From: Gammaproteobacteria bacterium
GTDB lineage: Bacteria > Pseudomonadota > Gammaproteobacteria > Coxiellales > Coxiellaceae
NCBI GenBank assembly: GCA_030425685.1
Contig: JAUIAD010000001.1
Location: forward strand, 248,001 to 312,000
DNA length: 64,000 nt
Direction of reading: 5' to 3'
Below are positions 26,627 to 35,733 of this stretch, one piece after another (positions within the stretch are counted from its first letter, which is position 1; each line of letters opens with the position of its first letter). A program made the translations under genes and the position numbers. The notes under the pieces are model-generated. The model worked only from the letters and a program-made list of their open reading frames with translations. It ran no database searches and was not told where the DNA came from.

Positions 26627-26655
26627 TTGACAGCTAGGTAATACATCCCTAGAAT
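26627..26655 (+). promoter_or_regulatory. Strong sigma-70 promoter for the tRNA pair
   Basis: TTGACA (26627-26632), a 17-base spacer, then TAGAAT (26650-26655). Transcription would start about 7 bases before the mature tRNA-Ala 5' end. It is one of the closest consensus promoters in the window. Confidence 0.85.
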
Positions 26656-26668
26656 GTCCCAACTCTAC

Positions 26669-26744
<76 letters not shown>

Positions 26745-26775
26745 GGCACCGTAGTAACGACGTAGTTCCAAGTAC

Positions 26776-26851
26776 GTCCCCATCGTCTAGAGGCCTAGGA
26801 CACCGCCCTTTCACGGCGGCAACAGGGGTTCGAATCCCCTTGGGGACGCCA
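26776..26851 (+). tRNA. tRNA-Glu (TTC)
   Basis: A 76-base cloverleaf with encoded CCA. The acceptor stem GTCCCCA pairs with TGGGGAC, the anticodon loop CTTTCAC gives TTC, and the T arm has GGTTCGAAT. It is 31 bases after tRNA-Ala and likely on the same transcript. A run of eight T follows directly and may help termination. Confidence 0.96.
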
Positions 26852-27219
26852 TTTTTTTTGGGGTCTTGCTCGTTCCCAGGGCATTTTCAGCAAATATAAT
26901 ATGTTAGTTCTTAAGCGATGATTTTGGGTCTTTCCCAATTCCACTGGCAAAGGATTATCCTTTAAATTCAATTGCATTATTGATGACCGTTAAAAACCAT
27001 CTAATCAGGTTGTGTTTGCAGTCCTAGTTTTATCCAAAATGGTTGTTGAAATGTATTTTTGTTAATACGCTTCAGCATTAGTTTGAGTCGTTAGTGTATT
27101 ATGGCGAGGCTAAAGTGCTTCTGTTGACCAGGCAAAGCCAAAAAATAGTTTACTAGCATTTCAAAACCGCCTTTGAAGGTATAGAATCTAGCTGTGATAA
27201 ATCATTTTGAGGAATCTAG
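26852..27219. other. Intergenic region, 368 bases
   Basis: AT-rich and without a convincing gene, tRNA or repeat. The last 25 bases hold the sixA ribosome site (TGAGGAATC). No structured RNA was recognised by eye. Confidence 0.4.
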
Positions 27220-27696
27220 ATGAAGATATTTTGTGTTCGGCATGGGCATGCGGCGTTGACGCCTGATGAGAACGGTGTTCGTCCATTGACTGAACAAGGA
27301 ATTGCTGAGGTCAGTAAAGTAGCAGGTTATTTGGGTATGCGTGGTATGCATGTTTCACATGTGATGCATAGCGATAAGCAACGCGCTATTAGTACGGCAG
27401 AAATTTTAGCAGCTAAAGTTTCAACTGCTCAGCATCTAGAAGAGACTGACTGGTTATCACCCTCAAGTTCCATCGACACCATGATCGAGCATATACAAAC
27501 GTGGAATGACGATACGATGTTGGTGGGTCATATGCCGTATATGTCGCAGCTGATTAGTAAGTTAGTTGTTAACGATGATGCTTTTAATATTGTTCGCTTT
27601 ACGCCGGGTACGGTGGTTTGTGTTGAACGCTATGAAGGATCTAAATGGATCTTAAACTGGGTGCTGCGTCCTGATTTAGTGCCTGATATTGTCTAG
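27220..27696 (+). CDS. sixA: Phosphohistidine phosphatase SixA-like
   Basis: 158 residues of the histidine-phosphatase (phosphoglycerate mutase-like) branch. The catalytic RHG motif is at the N-terminus (FCVRHGHAAL) and the second His is in LVGHMPYMSQL. The short length matches SixA. SixA removes phosphate from phospho-His domains, for instance in nitrogen phosphotransferase proteins or multistep phosphorelays. The ATG follows TGAGGAATC. The next gene begins 16 bases later. Confidence 0.85.
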   Translation: MKIFCVRHGHAALTPDENGVRPLTEQGIAEVSKVAGYLGMRGMHVSHVMHSDKQRAISTAEILAAKVSTAQHLEETDWLSPSSSIDTMIEHIQTWNDDTMLVGHMPYMSQLISKLVVNDDAFNIVRFTPGTVVCVERYEGSKWILNWVLRPDLVPDIV

Positions 27697-27712
27697 CTGA
27701 AAAGTTTATTGC

Positions 27713-28126
27713 ATGCTGCATTATTCCCCGAAGAAGTCGCGACAATTGTTTTTTGTTATGGTGTTTATTCATGTGGCAGCATTGCTTAGTGTTATGTTTT
27801 TTGCTGCTGCCATTGCTGTCAAACTATTGTTAGTGGCGTTAGTTATTTACTCCTTTTTTATTGTCTTAAAGCGTCACTTTTTTTCCCGCGGTGGCAAAAA
27901 AATTATTTCCTTTGGTTGTCGTGCCGCTAATGATTGGTGGGTAAGGACCTGTGAGGGTGACTTTGATGTAGTGCTGCATTCTGGTAGTGTGGTGACGCGT
28001 TATTTGATGATTCTTAATTTTAAAAAAACAGAAACTGGCAAGCGTTTTTATCCGTTGGTTATTTTTCCTGATTCGTTGCTGTCAAAAGAGCGGCAGATGT
28101 TGCGGGTTGAGCTCATGCAAATGTAA
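27713..28126 (+). CDS. YgfX-like inner-membrane protein
   Basis: 137 residues. Two adjacent hydrophobic segments (about 12-32, FFVMVFIHVAALLSVMFF; 33-52, AVKLLLVALVIYSFFIVL) form a membrane hairpin. A soluble beta-rich domain follows, with a VVLHSGSVVTRYLMILNFK stretch, and the end matches the SLLSKERQMLRVELM pattern of YgfX-type proteins. In E. coli ygfX neighbours the succinate dehydrogenase flavinylation gene; that partner is absent here. The family assignment is moderately sure. Confidence 0.55.
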   Translation: MLHYSPKKSRQLFFVMVFIHVAALLSVMFFAAAIAVKLLLVALVIYSFFIVLKRHFFSRGGKKIISFGCRAANDWWVRTCEGDFDVVLHSGSVVTRYLMILNFKKTETGKRFYPLVIFPDSLLSKERQMLRVELMQM

Positions 28127-28212
28127 AGGCCTTCCCCAACACCTGCCTGTGCCAATGGAAATAATGTGCAGCGCTTTTGCCTGGTTAACGACTCCATCTT
28201 TTGCCTCGAATC

Positions 28213-28281
28213 CGTCATCCTGCGGCTTGACCGCGGGATCCAGCCAGCTCTTTGGATGCTGTGATCAAGTCGCAGGATGAC
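28213..28281. repeat. Inverted-repeat element (CCCGCG/TCAAG type), double copy
   Basis: Two oppositely oriented copies: one with GTCATCCTGCGGCTTGACC followed by GCGGGATCC (28214-28241) and one with TGATCAAGTCGCAGGATGAC (28262-28281). Related single copies occur at 53294, 53671, 54501 and 55291. It lies between the convergent ygfX-like gene and bioA. Confidence 0.7.
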
Positions 28282-28334
28282 TTTGGGCAACAACCATCTT
28301 GGGTTGGTAGCCCTCGCTTCTTCGGGGTTCGTAT

Positions 28335-29657
28335 CTACTTTAACGTTGCCTGGATTGCTTGTTCCGTGATTTTTTGCAGTGCTGTTAATGTTTGTTTGTC
28401 GCTGTTTAATGGTGGCATCCAATAAATAGTATTGCCTAGCGGTCTTAGCAATGCACCCAGTTCAACCGCTTTTTGATAGACAGCATAGCCAGCACGTTTT
28501 TGTTGGTCATTAACAATTAAATCTGCCGCAACAACAGCGCCGATATGACGGATGTTAGTAAGCTTCTGTGTGTTTTCCGCTGTTTCTAATATTAATTCTG
28601 CTAAAAGAGTTTCATTTTGCTGCACTTGTTGATAAATATTTTCGTTATCCATCACTTCAAGACAGGCCAGAGCAACGCTAACGCCTAAGGCATTGCCAGT
28701 GTATGTGTGTGAATGTAAAAACGCTTTACCCGTTTCATAATCATCGTAAAATAAATCATAAATGGCGGACGAAGTTAAAACGGCGCTAAATGGCAACCAT
28801 CCAGATGTTAGACCTTTTGACAGGCAAATAAAATCAGCCTCAATTTGCGCATGCTGTGCCGCCAGCGGTAAGCCGGTGCGTCCCATGCCTGTCATAATTT
28901 CATCGGCAATCAAGTGAATATTATTTTTTTTCGTCCAAGCACGTAAACGTTTTAAAAAGTCTTGGCTATAAATTAAAATACCACCGGCGCCTTGCACAAT
29001 CGGTTCAACTAATAACGCGGTTGTTGTTTCAGCGTATTGTTGTAATTGCGCTTCGATCGTTGGCCATATAGCACTGCAGTCGTGCCATAAAGGATCTTGG
29101 CGAGAGCTAACATAAGGAACAGGGTCAATAAAATTAACCGGTAATAGCATTGGGCGATAAGGATCGCGATAAAGGCCTAAGTCACTAGCGCTTAATGCGC
29201 CAGTAGTTTCGCCATGGTAGCCATTTTTTAACGCTAGAAAATGTTGTCGTTTGCTTTGTCCTTGCAGCTGATGCGCATGCAGACTCATCTTCATGGCAAT
29301 TTCAATCGCACAGGAGCCATCGCCAGCATAAAAAACTTTGTCTAAGTTTTTTGTCAGTGCCGTTAATTTTTGCGACAGGGTAATAATCGCATCATTGGTA
29401 GTGTTCGCTAAAATAACATGCTCAAAGCGTTCTAGTTGCGCCTGCAGGGCCGCTTTAAGATGTGGGTGGTTGTGTCCCAATGATTTGCACCACCAGCTGG
29501 AAATGGCGTCAATTAATTGTCGTCCATCTTTGAGTGTTAAATACGATCCCTTGGCGCTAGTAATATTTAAGGGTTTGAAGTTTTCGTAATCTTTCATTTG
29601 TGAGCAAGGGTGCCAAATGGGGCCAAGATCACCGGGTTTTGTTTTTAATATGTTCAC
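28335..29657 (-). CDS. bioA: Adenosylmethionine--8-amino-7-oxononanoate aminotransferase
   Basis: 440 residues, class-III aminotransferase. The start is a GTG at 29657 behind AAAAAGG; the ATG two bases upstream is in another frame and stops at once. Characteristic motifs include WHPCSQMKDYE at the N-terminus, LIDAISSWWCKSLGHNHP, the PLP-phosphate site GDGSCAIEIAMKM and LIADEIMTGMGRTG. The PLP lysine is in FICLSKGLTSGWLP, and TYTGNALG follows. It makes 7,8-diaminopelargonate using S-adenosylmethionine as amino donor. It is divergent from bioB. Confidence 0.95.
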   Translation of the reverse strand: MNILKTKPGDLGPIWHPCSQMKDYENFKPLNITSAKGSYLTLKDGRQLIDAISSWWCKSLGHNHPHLKAALQAQLERFEHVILANTTNDAIITLSQKLTALTKNLDKVFYAGDGSCAIEIAMKMSLHAHQLQGQSKRQHFLALKNGYHGETTGALSASDLGLYRDPYRPMLLPVNFIDPVPYVSSRQDPLWHDCSAIWPTIEAQLQQYAETTTALLVEPIVQGAGGILIYSQDFLKRLRAWTKKNNIHLIADEIMTGMGRTGLPLAAQHAQIEADFICLSKGLTSGWLPFSAVLTSSAIYDLFYDDYETGKAFLHSHTYTGNALGVSVALACLEVMDNENIYQQVQQNETLLAELILETAENTQKLTNIRHIGAVVAADLIVNDQQKRAGYAVYQKAVELGALLRPLGNTIYWMPPLNSDKQTLTALQKITEQAIQATLK

Positions 29658-29683
29658 ATGACAACCTTTTTCAAAAAAATTAG

Positions 29684-29711
29684 TTGACTAATAGAATTGG
29701 CAATCTATCAT
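29684..29711 (+). promoter_or_regulatory. Likely bioB operon promoter with overlapping palindrome
   Basis: TTGACT (29684-29689), 16 bases, TATCAT (29706-29711), in the 86-base gap between divergent bioA and bioB. The -35 lies inside TTAGTTGACTAA (29680-29691), a palindrome that could be an operator. I could not recognise a convincing BirA site. Confidence 0.5.
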
Positions 29712-29743
29712 CTAAGCTCTTTTAATTCAATGGGGGCCACAGG

Positions 29744-30721
29744 ATGCGGCAAGATATTATGACAGAAATTAATCATCAAACTCGTCACGATTGGACGATG
29801 GAAGAAGTGGCAGCCTTGTACAATATGTCATTTATTGATTTAGTATTTAAGGCGCAGCGTATTCATCGACAATACTTTAATCAAAATCACGTGCAAATAA
29901 GCACTTTGCTGAGTATTAAAACCGGCACTTGCCCGGAAGATTGTGCGTACTGCCCGCAGAGTGGGCATTTTAAAACAGGACTGGAAAAGCAGCGTTTAAT
30001 GCCAGTCGAAGATGTTATTAATAATGCAAAAATAGCGAAAGAAAAAGGCGCTACACGTTTTTGCATGGGTGCTGCTTGGCGTAGTGCACCAAAAAAAGAT
30101 TTACCGCAAGTGCTAGATATGATTAAAGGTGTTAAAGCGTTAGGAATGGAAACTTGTGTTACGTTGGGGATGTTAGATGATGAGCAAGCAGGCGAGTTAA
30201 AAGAAGCGGGTCTGGATTATTACAATCATAATTTGGATACATCACCAGAATATTATAAAAAAATCATCACCACTAGAACTTATCAGGATCGTCTAGATAC
30301 GCTAGATCGTGTGCGCAAGGCAGATATTAAAGTGTGTTGTGGTGGTATTGTGGGTATGGGAGAAAAGCGCGAGGATCGCATTAAGTTATTAGTGCAGTTA
30401 TCCAGTTTAGAAAAACATCCTGAAAGTGTGCCCATTAATCAGCTTGTGCCGGTAAAAGGAACACCATTGGGTGAGCAAGCAAAAATAGATGAATTCGAAT
30501 TTATCCGTACGATTGCTGTAGCGCGCATTATGATGCCACAAACAAAAGTGCGCCTATCAGCAGGTCGCGAAGACATGAGCGAATCCATGCAAGCCTTATG
30601 TTTTATGGCTGGCGCTAATTCCATTTTTTACGGCGAAAAATTGCTAACAACGCCTAACCCCAGCGCAGATAAAGATGCGCAGCTATTTGAAAAACTTGGA
30701 TTAGCAGCGGAGCCTCTATAA
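29744..30721 (+). CDS. bioB: Biotin synthase
   Basis: 325 residues, radical SAM enzyme. The CxxxCxxC cluster motif is CPEDCAYC within [20 protein letters not shown]. Further family motifs are [35 protein letters not shown] and the RLSAGRE segment near the [2Fe-2S] site. BioB inserts sulfur into dethiobiotin. The ATG at 29744 or the one at 29759 (MTEINHQ) may be the true start. It heads bioB-bioF-bioC-bioD. Confidence 0.96.
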   Translation: MRQDIMTEINHQTRHDWTMEEVAALYNMSFIDLVFKAQRIHRQYFNQNHVQISTLLSIKTGTCPEDCAYCPQSGHFKTGLEKQRLMPVEDVINNAKIAKEKGATRFCMGAAWRSAPKKDLPQVLDMIKGVKALGMETCVTLGMLDDEQAGELKEAGLDYYNHNLDTSPEYYKKIITTRTYQDRLDTLDRVRKADIKVCCGGIVGMGEKREDRIKLLVQLSSLEKHPESVPINQLVPVKGTPLGEQAKIDEFEFIRTIAVARIMMPQTKVRLSAGREDMSESMQALCFMAGANSIFYGEKLLTTPNPSADKDAQLFEKLGLAAEPL

Positions 30722-30735
30722 CCAACCACTATCTT

Positions 30736-30758
30736 CTTCCCCCGCAAAGCGGGGGAAG
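30736..30758. repeat. Short perfect hairpin in the bioB-bioF gap
   Basis: CTTCCCCCGC and GCGGGGGAAG form a perfect 10-base stem around AAA. There is no following T run, so it may shape or stabilise the mRNA between bioB and bioF and not end transcription. Confidence 0.7.
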
Positions 30759-30830
30759 GTCAAGCAGTAAGGGATTTAAGCCAGAAGATAAACTGGCAAA
30801 CGATAAAGGTAAAAACAACCCAGAGAGAAA

Positions 30831-31982
30831 ATGCAATTTTTATCCGAGCGACTAAAACAACATCAGCAAAAAAACTTAACCCGAGTCCGCCGTTGTATTG
30901 ATAGGCGTAATAGTGTTGAAGCTATTGCAGATAATAAACATCACCATGTTTTTTGTAGTAGTGACTATTTAGGGTTATCAAGTCATCCGTTGGTAATTAA
31001 AGCCTTTAAAAAAGGTGTTGATCAATATGGGGTTGGTAGTACGGCATCGCAACAAGTCGTTGGGCATACGCGTGCCCACCGAGAACTGGAGGAGGCGTTT
31101 GCGGCGTTTTTAAACCGTGATGCCGCTTTATTATTTTCATCAGGGTATTTAGCAAATTTGGGGGTGATCAGTACGCTAGCTGGTCGTCATGACACTATTT
31201 TTGCTGATAAATATATTCATGCCTCCTTGGTTGATGCGACCCGCTTATCTGGTGCGCGCTTAATGCGTTACCCGCATCAGCAGTTAACCGTGTTAGCTAG
31301 ACAATTAGTATCTTGTGAAAATAACAATAAGCTTATTGTTAGTGATGGTGTTTTTAGCATGGGTGGTGATATTGCTGATATCAAGGGGTTAATTGAATTA
31401 GCTAAAAAAAATAATGCCACGTTGATGATCGATGATGCACACGGTATTGGTGTTTTGGGAGAAGCGGGGCGAGGTTCTTTGGAATTGTTTGCGGCGACAC
31501 AAGCAGAAGTTCCAGCCTTGGTTTGCCCGATGGGGAAAGCGTTTGGTGTGATGGGAGCAGTTGCTGCCGGTTCAGGTGTTTTTATAGAAGCCTTAAAACA
31601 ATTTGCACGTCCCCATATATATTCGACAGCGCCGCCGCCAGCTATTGCCTGTGCAGCAATGGCGAGTTTAAAGGTCATTGAAAATGAATCTTGGCGCCGG
31701 CAAAAGTGTCATCATTTGATTCAATATTTTCAGCGAAGAGCGCAAGAGCTGGCTATCCCCGTCAAGCCTTCGCAGACACCTATTCAGCCTATTTTAATAG
31801 GTGATATTGATAAGGCACTGTCGATGACCGAGTATTTATTTGCGCAAGGTTTTTTGTTAAAGGCAATGCGCCCACCAACTGTTCCGCAGGGTGAGACTTG
31901 TTTGCGGGTCTCGTTATCTTGTTTACACGATGAGGCGCTTATTGATGAGCTGCTGGTTATGATTGCTAATTTTGAGGGGTAA
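30831..31982 (+). CDS. bioF: 8-amino-7-oxononanoate synthase
   Basis: 383 residues of the PLP-dependent alpha-oxoamine synthase family. It shows SSDYLGLSSHP, the Gly-rich GVGSTASQQVVGHTRAHRELE, MIDDAHGIGVLG and the PLP-lysine neighbourhood MGKAFGVMGA. Where most homologues read YSTALPP it reads YSTAPPP. BioF condenses pimeloyl-ACP with alanine. The ATG follows CAGAGAGAAA. bioC begins 11 bases after the stop codon. Confidence 0.95.
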   Translation: MQFLSERLKQHQQKNLTRVRRCIDRRNSVEAIADNKHHHVFCSSDYLGLSSHPLVIKAFKKGVDQYGVGSTASQQVVGHTRAHRELEEAFAAFLNRDAALLFSSGYLANLGVISTLAGRHDTIFADKYIHASLVDATRLSGARLMRYPHQQLTVLARQLVSCENNNKLIVSDGVFSMGGDIADIKGLIELAKKNNATLMIDDAHGIGVLGEAGRGSLELFAATQAEVPALVCPMGKAFGVMGAVAAGSGVFIEALKQFARPHIYSTAPPPAIACAAMASLKVIENESWRRQKCHHLIQYFQRRAQELAIPVKPSQTPIQPILIGDIDKALSMTEYLFAQGFLLKAMRPPTVPQGETCLRVSLSCLHDEALIDELLVMIANFEG

Positions 31983-31993
31983 GCATCTATCCT

Positions 31994-32797
31994 ATGAGAG
32001 AAGAAAAAGAAAAAATGAAAATAGCACGCTGCTTTGGCAAAGCGGCGATAAGCTATGATCAAGCGTCGAATTTCCAGCGTGTCGTCGGAACAGAGCTGTT
32101 AGCTAAAATGCGTCAGCATGTAAATAATCCACAATGTATTTTAGACGTTGGTGCTGGCACAGGGTTTTGGGGCAGGATCTTGTCGCAACAATATAGCAAT
32201 GCCAATATTATCAATCTTGATATGGCTTTCCCAATGATGCAGTATGCTGCCAAATATAAGTCAGGTGATCGTTGTCAACATGTTTGTGCTGACTTTGATG
32301 CATTGCCCATTCGCTCTCGCAGTGTTGATATCGTTTTTTCAAATATGGTGGTGCAGTGGAGTATGAATTTGAAAGCTACCTTGCACGAGATCAGTCAGGC
32401 ATTAAAAAACCATGGTGTGTGTGCGTTTTCTTTGCCAGTGGAAGGAACTTTGTGTGAGTTATCCAGTTGTAAAGATAAAGTAGTGGGTGTTGGCTCGGCG
32501 CAACTGTTTTATACGAAAAATTTTGTACGCGAGAGTGTTGAGGGTAACACGTTTAAAGTGCTTTCTTTTGAGGTTAAAAAGATTGTTCAATACTACACAA
32601 GCATTGGTGAACTGTTTGCTTTTTTAAAGTTAACGGGTGCTAACTACCCTAGAAAAGAGGCAAGCAGTAATATGCTGCGTGGTAAATATTATCGGCGGCA
32701 ACTGCAAGAGGCTTACGAGGTTTATCGCGATAAGAACGGGCTGTTGCCTGCCACATTTTATATTGCCTATGTGGTGGTCGAAAATATTGTAAATTAG
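31994..32797 (+). CDS. bioC: Malonyl-ACP O-methyltransferase BioC
   Basis: 267 residues, class-I SAM methyltransferase. The N-terminal IARCFGKAAISYDQASNFQR is typical of BioC. Motif I is ILDVGAGTGFWGRIL, followed by IINLDMAF and VFSNMVVQWSMNLKATLHEI. BioC methylates malonyl-ACP to disguise it for fatty-acid elongation to pimelate. Starts at 31994 or 32015 are both possible. A separate pimeloyl-ester esterase (bioH type) is not seen in the window. Confidence 0.92.
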   Translation: MREEKEKMKIARCFGKAAISYDQASNFQRVVGTELLAKMRQHVNNPQCILDVGAGTGFWGRILSQQYSNANIINLDMAFPMMQYAAKYKSGDRCQHVCADFDALPIRSRSVDIVFSNMVVQWSMNLKATLHEISQALKNHGVCAFSLPVEGTLCELSSCKDKVVGVGSAQLFYTKNFVRESVEGNTFKVLSFEVKKIVQYYTSIGELFAFLKLTGANYPRKEASSNMLRGKYYRRQLQEAYEVYRDKNGLLPATFYIAYVVVENIVN

Positions 32798-32807
32798 TGG
32801 GGCGATA

Positions 32808-33503
32808 ATGAAAAAAATAATTTTTGTTACTGGTACGGATACAGGTATTGGTAAAACAACGGTGGCGGTCAGGCTGTTGCAGCACTATAACCATTTGGGG
32901 CATAGTACGGTGGGGGTTAAACCGGTTGCTTCGGGGTGTGAAAAAACTTCAGCAGGGTTGCGCAATGAGGATGCGCTATTATTGCAAGCAGCAGCGTCGA
33001 TTAAATTGCCTTACGAGCAGGTTAATCCTATTGCTTTTGCCCCACCTATTGCGCCTCATATTGCGGCACAGTTGGCCGGTGAGCAATTGTCGGTTGAGCG
33101 ACTGACAGAAGCTTGTCAGCCTGCATTACAGCATGAGGCTGATATTACTATTATTGAAGGTGCTGGAGGTTGGTTGGTGCCATTAAATAATAATGAGAAT
33201 ATTAGTGATTTTGTTAGCGCACATCAATTTCCAGCCGTGCTTGTTGTTGGTATGCGTTTGGGTTGTTTAAATCACGCTATGTTGACAGTTCAAGCGATTA
33301 AGGCGGCGGGGGTTCCTTTAATGGGTTGGGTGGCGAATCATATAGATCGAGAGATGGAAGTGCAAAAAGATAATTTGGCAACATTAAAGCAGCTAATTGA
33401 TCAACCATTGTTGGACACTGTTTTATTTAACCACCACCTCCAAAAAGCCGTAGGGGCGCAGCATGCTGCGCCCGCAAACATCTGCGGCACGGATAGTCCA
33501 TAG
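32808..33503 (+). CDS. bioD: Dethiobiotin synthetase, C-terminus extended by a repeat
   Basis: 231 residues. The P-loop is VTGTDTGIGKTTVAVRLL, with KPVASGCE and the IIEGAGGWLVPL motif, all diagnostic of BioD. The enzyme closes the ureido ring of dethiobiotin using CO2 and ATP. The last 17 residues (215-231, beginning VGAQHAAPA) are encoded by the family A palindrome and the spacer after it. Without them the protein would end near residue 214, so the original stop codon was probably lost to a repeat insertion. Confidence 0.94.
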   Translation: MKKIIFVTGTDTGIGKTTVAVRLLQHYNHLGHSTVGVKPVASGCEKTSAGLRNEDALLLQAAASIKLPYEQVNPIAFAPPIAPHIAAQLAGEQLSVERLTEACQPALQHEADITIIEGAGGWLVPLNNNENISDFVSAHQFPAVLVVGMRLGCLNHAMLTVQAIKAAGVPLMGWVANHIDREMEVQKDNLATLKQLIDQPLLDTVLFNHHLQKAVGAQHAAPANICGTDSP

Positions 33504-33681
33504 CCATTCACACCCAACGGGCACAGCATGCTGTGCCCCTACGGGTTCTAAATTATCTATGAGCAAACTCACACAAAACGCAGAAACGTAGGGGCGCAGC
33601 ATGCTGCGCCCGCAAACATCTGCGGCACGGACAGCCCATAGCTATTCACACCCAAACGGGCACAGCATGCTGTGCCCCTAC
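33450..33681. repeat. Tandem duplication of a paired palindrome (family A, copies 2-5)
   Basis: Two units of 93 and 94 bases (33450-33542 and 33588-33681), almost identical. Each unit is one family A palindrome, a 41-42-base spacer and a second, inverted copy in which the core reads GGGCACAGCATGCTGTGCCC. The first unit starts inside bioD. The rest of the 33504-33772 gap holds no gene. Confidence 0.92.
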
Positions 33682-33772
33682 GAAGAGGTGGGTTGCTCAA
33701 CAGGCAGCTTGTAATAAGGTAGGCGTTGTCGCACAGCTTTTTGTTTGACGATGTGCCTTTAATAACGCTTGA

Positions 33773-35407
33773 TTAGTTAGCAGGATGACGGTTGTCAAAG
33801 AGGTCGTGAATATTTTTCTCGTTATGCACTTTTATGGCAGTATTGTTGCTATCTTTTGATAGCACTGTATTGTAAGCTTCGTCTTGTTTTTTAGGATGAT
33901 CCACATTGTAATGTAAACCACGTGACTCTTTGCGATGAAGAGCGCAGCTTGTCATTAATAAGCTGTTGGTTAATAGATTGCGACACTCAAGTAGTGTTTT
34001 GCTTAATTTGGCATTATTTAATAATGTATCGAATGTTTCTTGTAATTGTCCCAGCTTTTCTTTGGCTTGGTTCAGACCCGCATCACTGCGCACAATACCG
34101 GCTTGTTCCCACATTAAAGTTCTTATTTGTTTAGCTAGTGCTTTAGCTGCTGCATCTTGGTTTATATCGCCCTCTGTGGGAGCGGGTGATTTTGCCGGGT
34201 GGTTTGTTGATAAAGAGGATTGCTCAATGGCAAGTGCAGCACTTTTAGCGAAGACTAAACATTCTAATAAAGAATTGCTTGCCATGCGGTTTGCTCCATG
34301 CAATCCCGTACAAGCTGTTTCGCCAATAGCATATAAACGCTCAATATCTGTTTCGCCTTGTTCATTGGTTACAATGCCACCGCAAGTATAGTGTGCTGCC
34401 GGGACAACGGGAACAGGCGTGGTAGTGATATCAATACCTTGTGCCAAACATAATTTATAAATAGTAGGAAATAGCCGTTTAATTTTATCTTCTGGCTCAT
34501 GGCTAATATCAAGAAACACGCAGTCAATATTTTTTGTTTTTAATTCTTGATGAATAGCACGAGAGACAATATCACGCGGAGCTAATTCAGCACGCTGATC
34601 GTAGTGCTGCATAAAACGCTCGCCGTTAGCCAAAGTTAAAATAGCACCTTCACCGCGCATTACCTCCGTAATTAAAAAAGTCTTCCCATTGGGATTATAA
34701 AAACAGGTGGGATGAAATTGATTAAATTCAAGATTAGCAACACGTGCACCAGCGCGCCAAGCCATGGCAATGCCATCGCCGGTGGCATGATTAGGATTGC
34801 TGGTATGCAGATAAGCCATGCTGGCACCGCCGGTAGCGATAACTGTTTTATTGGCAAAAATTGAAAAAATATCACTGTCTTTATTATTTAAAACATGGGC
34901 GCCATAGCAGTGATTATTTTCAACGATTAAATCAATGGCGGTGTGTTCGGTAAGGCAGTTGATATTTTGATGATCGAGTACTTGCTGTAATAAAGTTTTA
35001 ACAACAGCAGCGCCGGTTTTGTCAGCAGCATGTAGTATGCGTCGATGGCTGTGTCCACCTTCCTGTGTTAAGTGGTACGTTGCGGGTGCGCTGGTGGTAA
35101 ATTCTACGCCTTTGTTAATGAGCCATTCGATAGCGGGCTTTGCATGCCTAACAACAAACTCAACAACCTCTTGGTCACAAAGACCCGCACCAGCAATGCA
35201 GGTGTCTTCAATATGCGAAGTATAGCTATCGTTATCTTTTTCTGATAATACAGCGGCAATACCACCTTGCGCTTGTTGCGATGAGCTCGTTAGCAGGTCA
35301 TCTTTGCACAGGACGGTTATCTTTGCCTGGCTAGCAAGGCTCAGGGCTAAGCCTAAGCCGGCGGCGCCAGTGCCGATAATAAGAATATCGCAAGTCGTGT
35401 TGTTCAT
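33773..35407 (-). CDS. nadB: L-aspartate oxidase
   Basis: 544 residues, flavoprotein. The N-terminal FAD-binding motif is ILIIGTGAAGLGLALSLA. SSSQQAQGGIAAVLSEKDNDSY, the catalytic-domain segments GGHSHRRILHAADKTG and FNQFHPTCFY follow, then YTCGGIVTNEQGETDIERLYAIGE and LHGANRMASNSLLECLVF. It oxidises aspartate to iminoaspartate for quinolinate and NAD synthesis. The usual partner nadA is not adjacent. The ribosome site is weak. Confidence 0.95.
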   Translation of the reverse strand: MNNTTCDILIIGTGAAGLGLALSLASQAKITVLCKDDLLTSSSQQAQGGIAAVLSEKDNDSYTSHIEDTCIAGAGLCDQEVVEFVVRHAKPAIEWLINKGVEFTTSAPATYHLTQEGGHSHRRILHAADKTGAAVVKTLLQQVLDHQNINCLTEHTAIDLIVENNHCYGAHVLNNKDSDIFSIFANKTVIATGGASMAYLHTSNPNHATGDGIAMAWRAGARVANLEFNQFHPTCFYNPNGKTFLITEVMRGEGAILTLANGERFMQHYDQRAELAPRDIVSRAIHQELKTKNIDCVFLDISHEPEDKIKRLFPTIYKLCLAQGIDITTTPVPVVPAAHYTCGGIVTNEQGETDIERLYAIGETACTGLHGANRMASNSLLECLVFAKSAALAIEQSSLSTNHPAKSPAPTEGDINQDAAAKALAKQIRTLMWEQAGIVRSDAGLNQAKEKLGQLQETFDTLLNNAKLSKTLLECRNLLTNSLLMTSCALHRKESRGLHYNVDHPKKQDEAYNTVLSKDSNNTAIKVHNEKNIHDLFDNRHPAN

Positions 35408-35733
35408 AAGCTGACAATTTCAGTGAAAAAATTGCATTCTAATCCATAATTGAGCGTTAATCGACTGTCTGTGTTTAATGGACATAAGTTGTTGAAATTT
35501 AGTATGATGGTTTGAGGGTCACAAGGAAGGTGAGCATGGATTGCCCGTTTTATTTTCCTTTTTTCGCATCTGCCCACACGTTATTCCGGCGAAAGCTGGA
35601 ATCCAAGCGCGCATTGCGCGCTGACGCAACGTTGTTGCGTTTGGGTCCGGCGTCAAGTGTGGGATAACAGCGGGTCGATGAGTTATCTTTTTTCTAGACC
35701 TCAAGGAATTTCTGCCAAGGAGTAAGGCTTACG
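35408..35733. repeat. Intergenic region carrying a composite inverted-repeat element
   Basis: No gene seen in these 326 bases. Positions about 35572-35676 hold nested hairpins: ATTCCGGCGAAAGCTGGAAT, GCGCGCATTGCGCGC and ACGCAACGTTGTTGCGT, bounded by CCCACAC and GTGTGGG. This looks like a dispersed repeat. The last 20 bases supply the ribosome site (CAAGGAG) of the next gene. Confidence 0.65.

Noticed and set aside
26852-27219. Further tRNA or structured RNA after tRNA-Glu
   Set aside because: No cloverleaf, T-arm or conserved RNA motif could be found by eye.
29658-29743. BirA operator between bioA and bioB
   Set aside because: No inverted pair resembling the known BirA site was found; only the TTAGTTGACTAA palindrome over the promoter is visible.
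33450-33681. Possible CRISPR array because of regular palindromes
   Set aside because: Only two units, the spacers are near-identical copies, and the same palindrome is scattered singly across the window. No cas genes are present.
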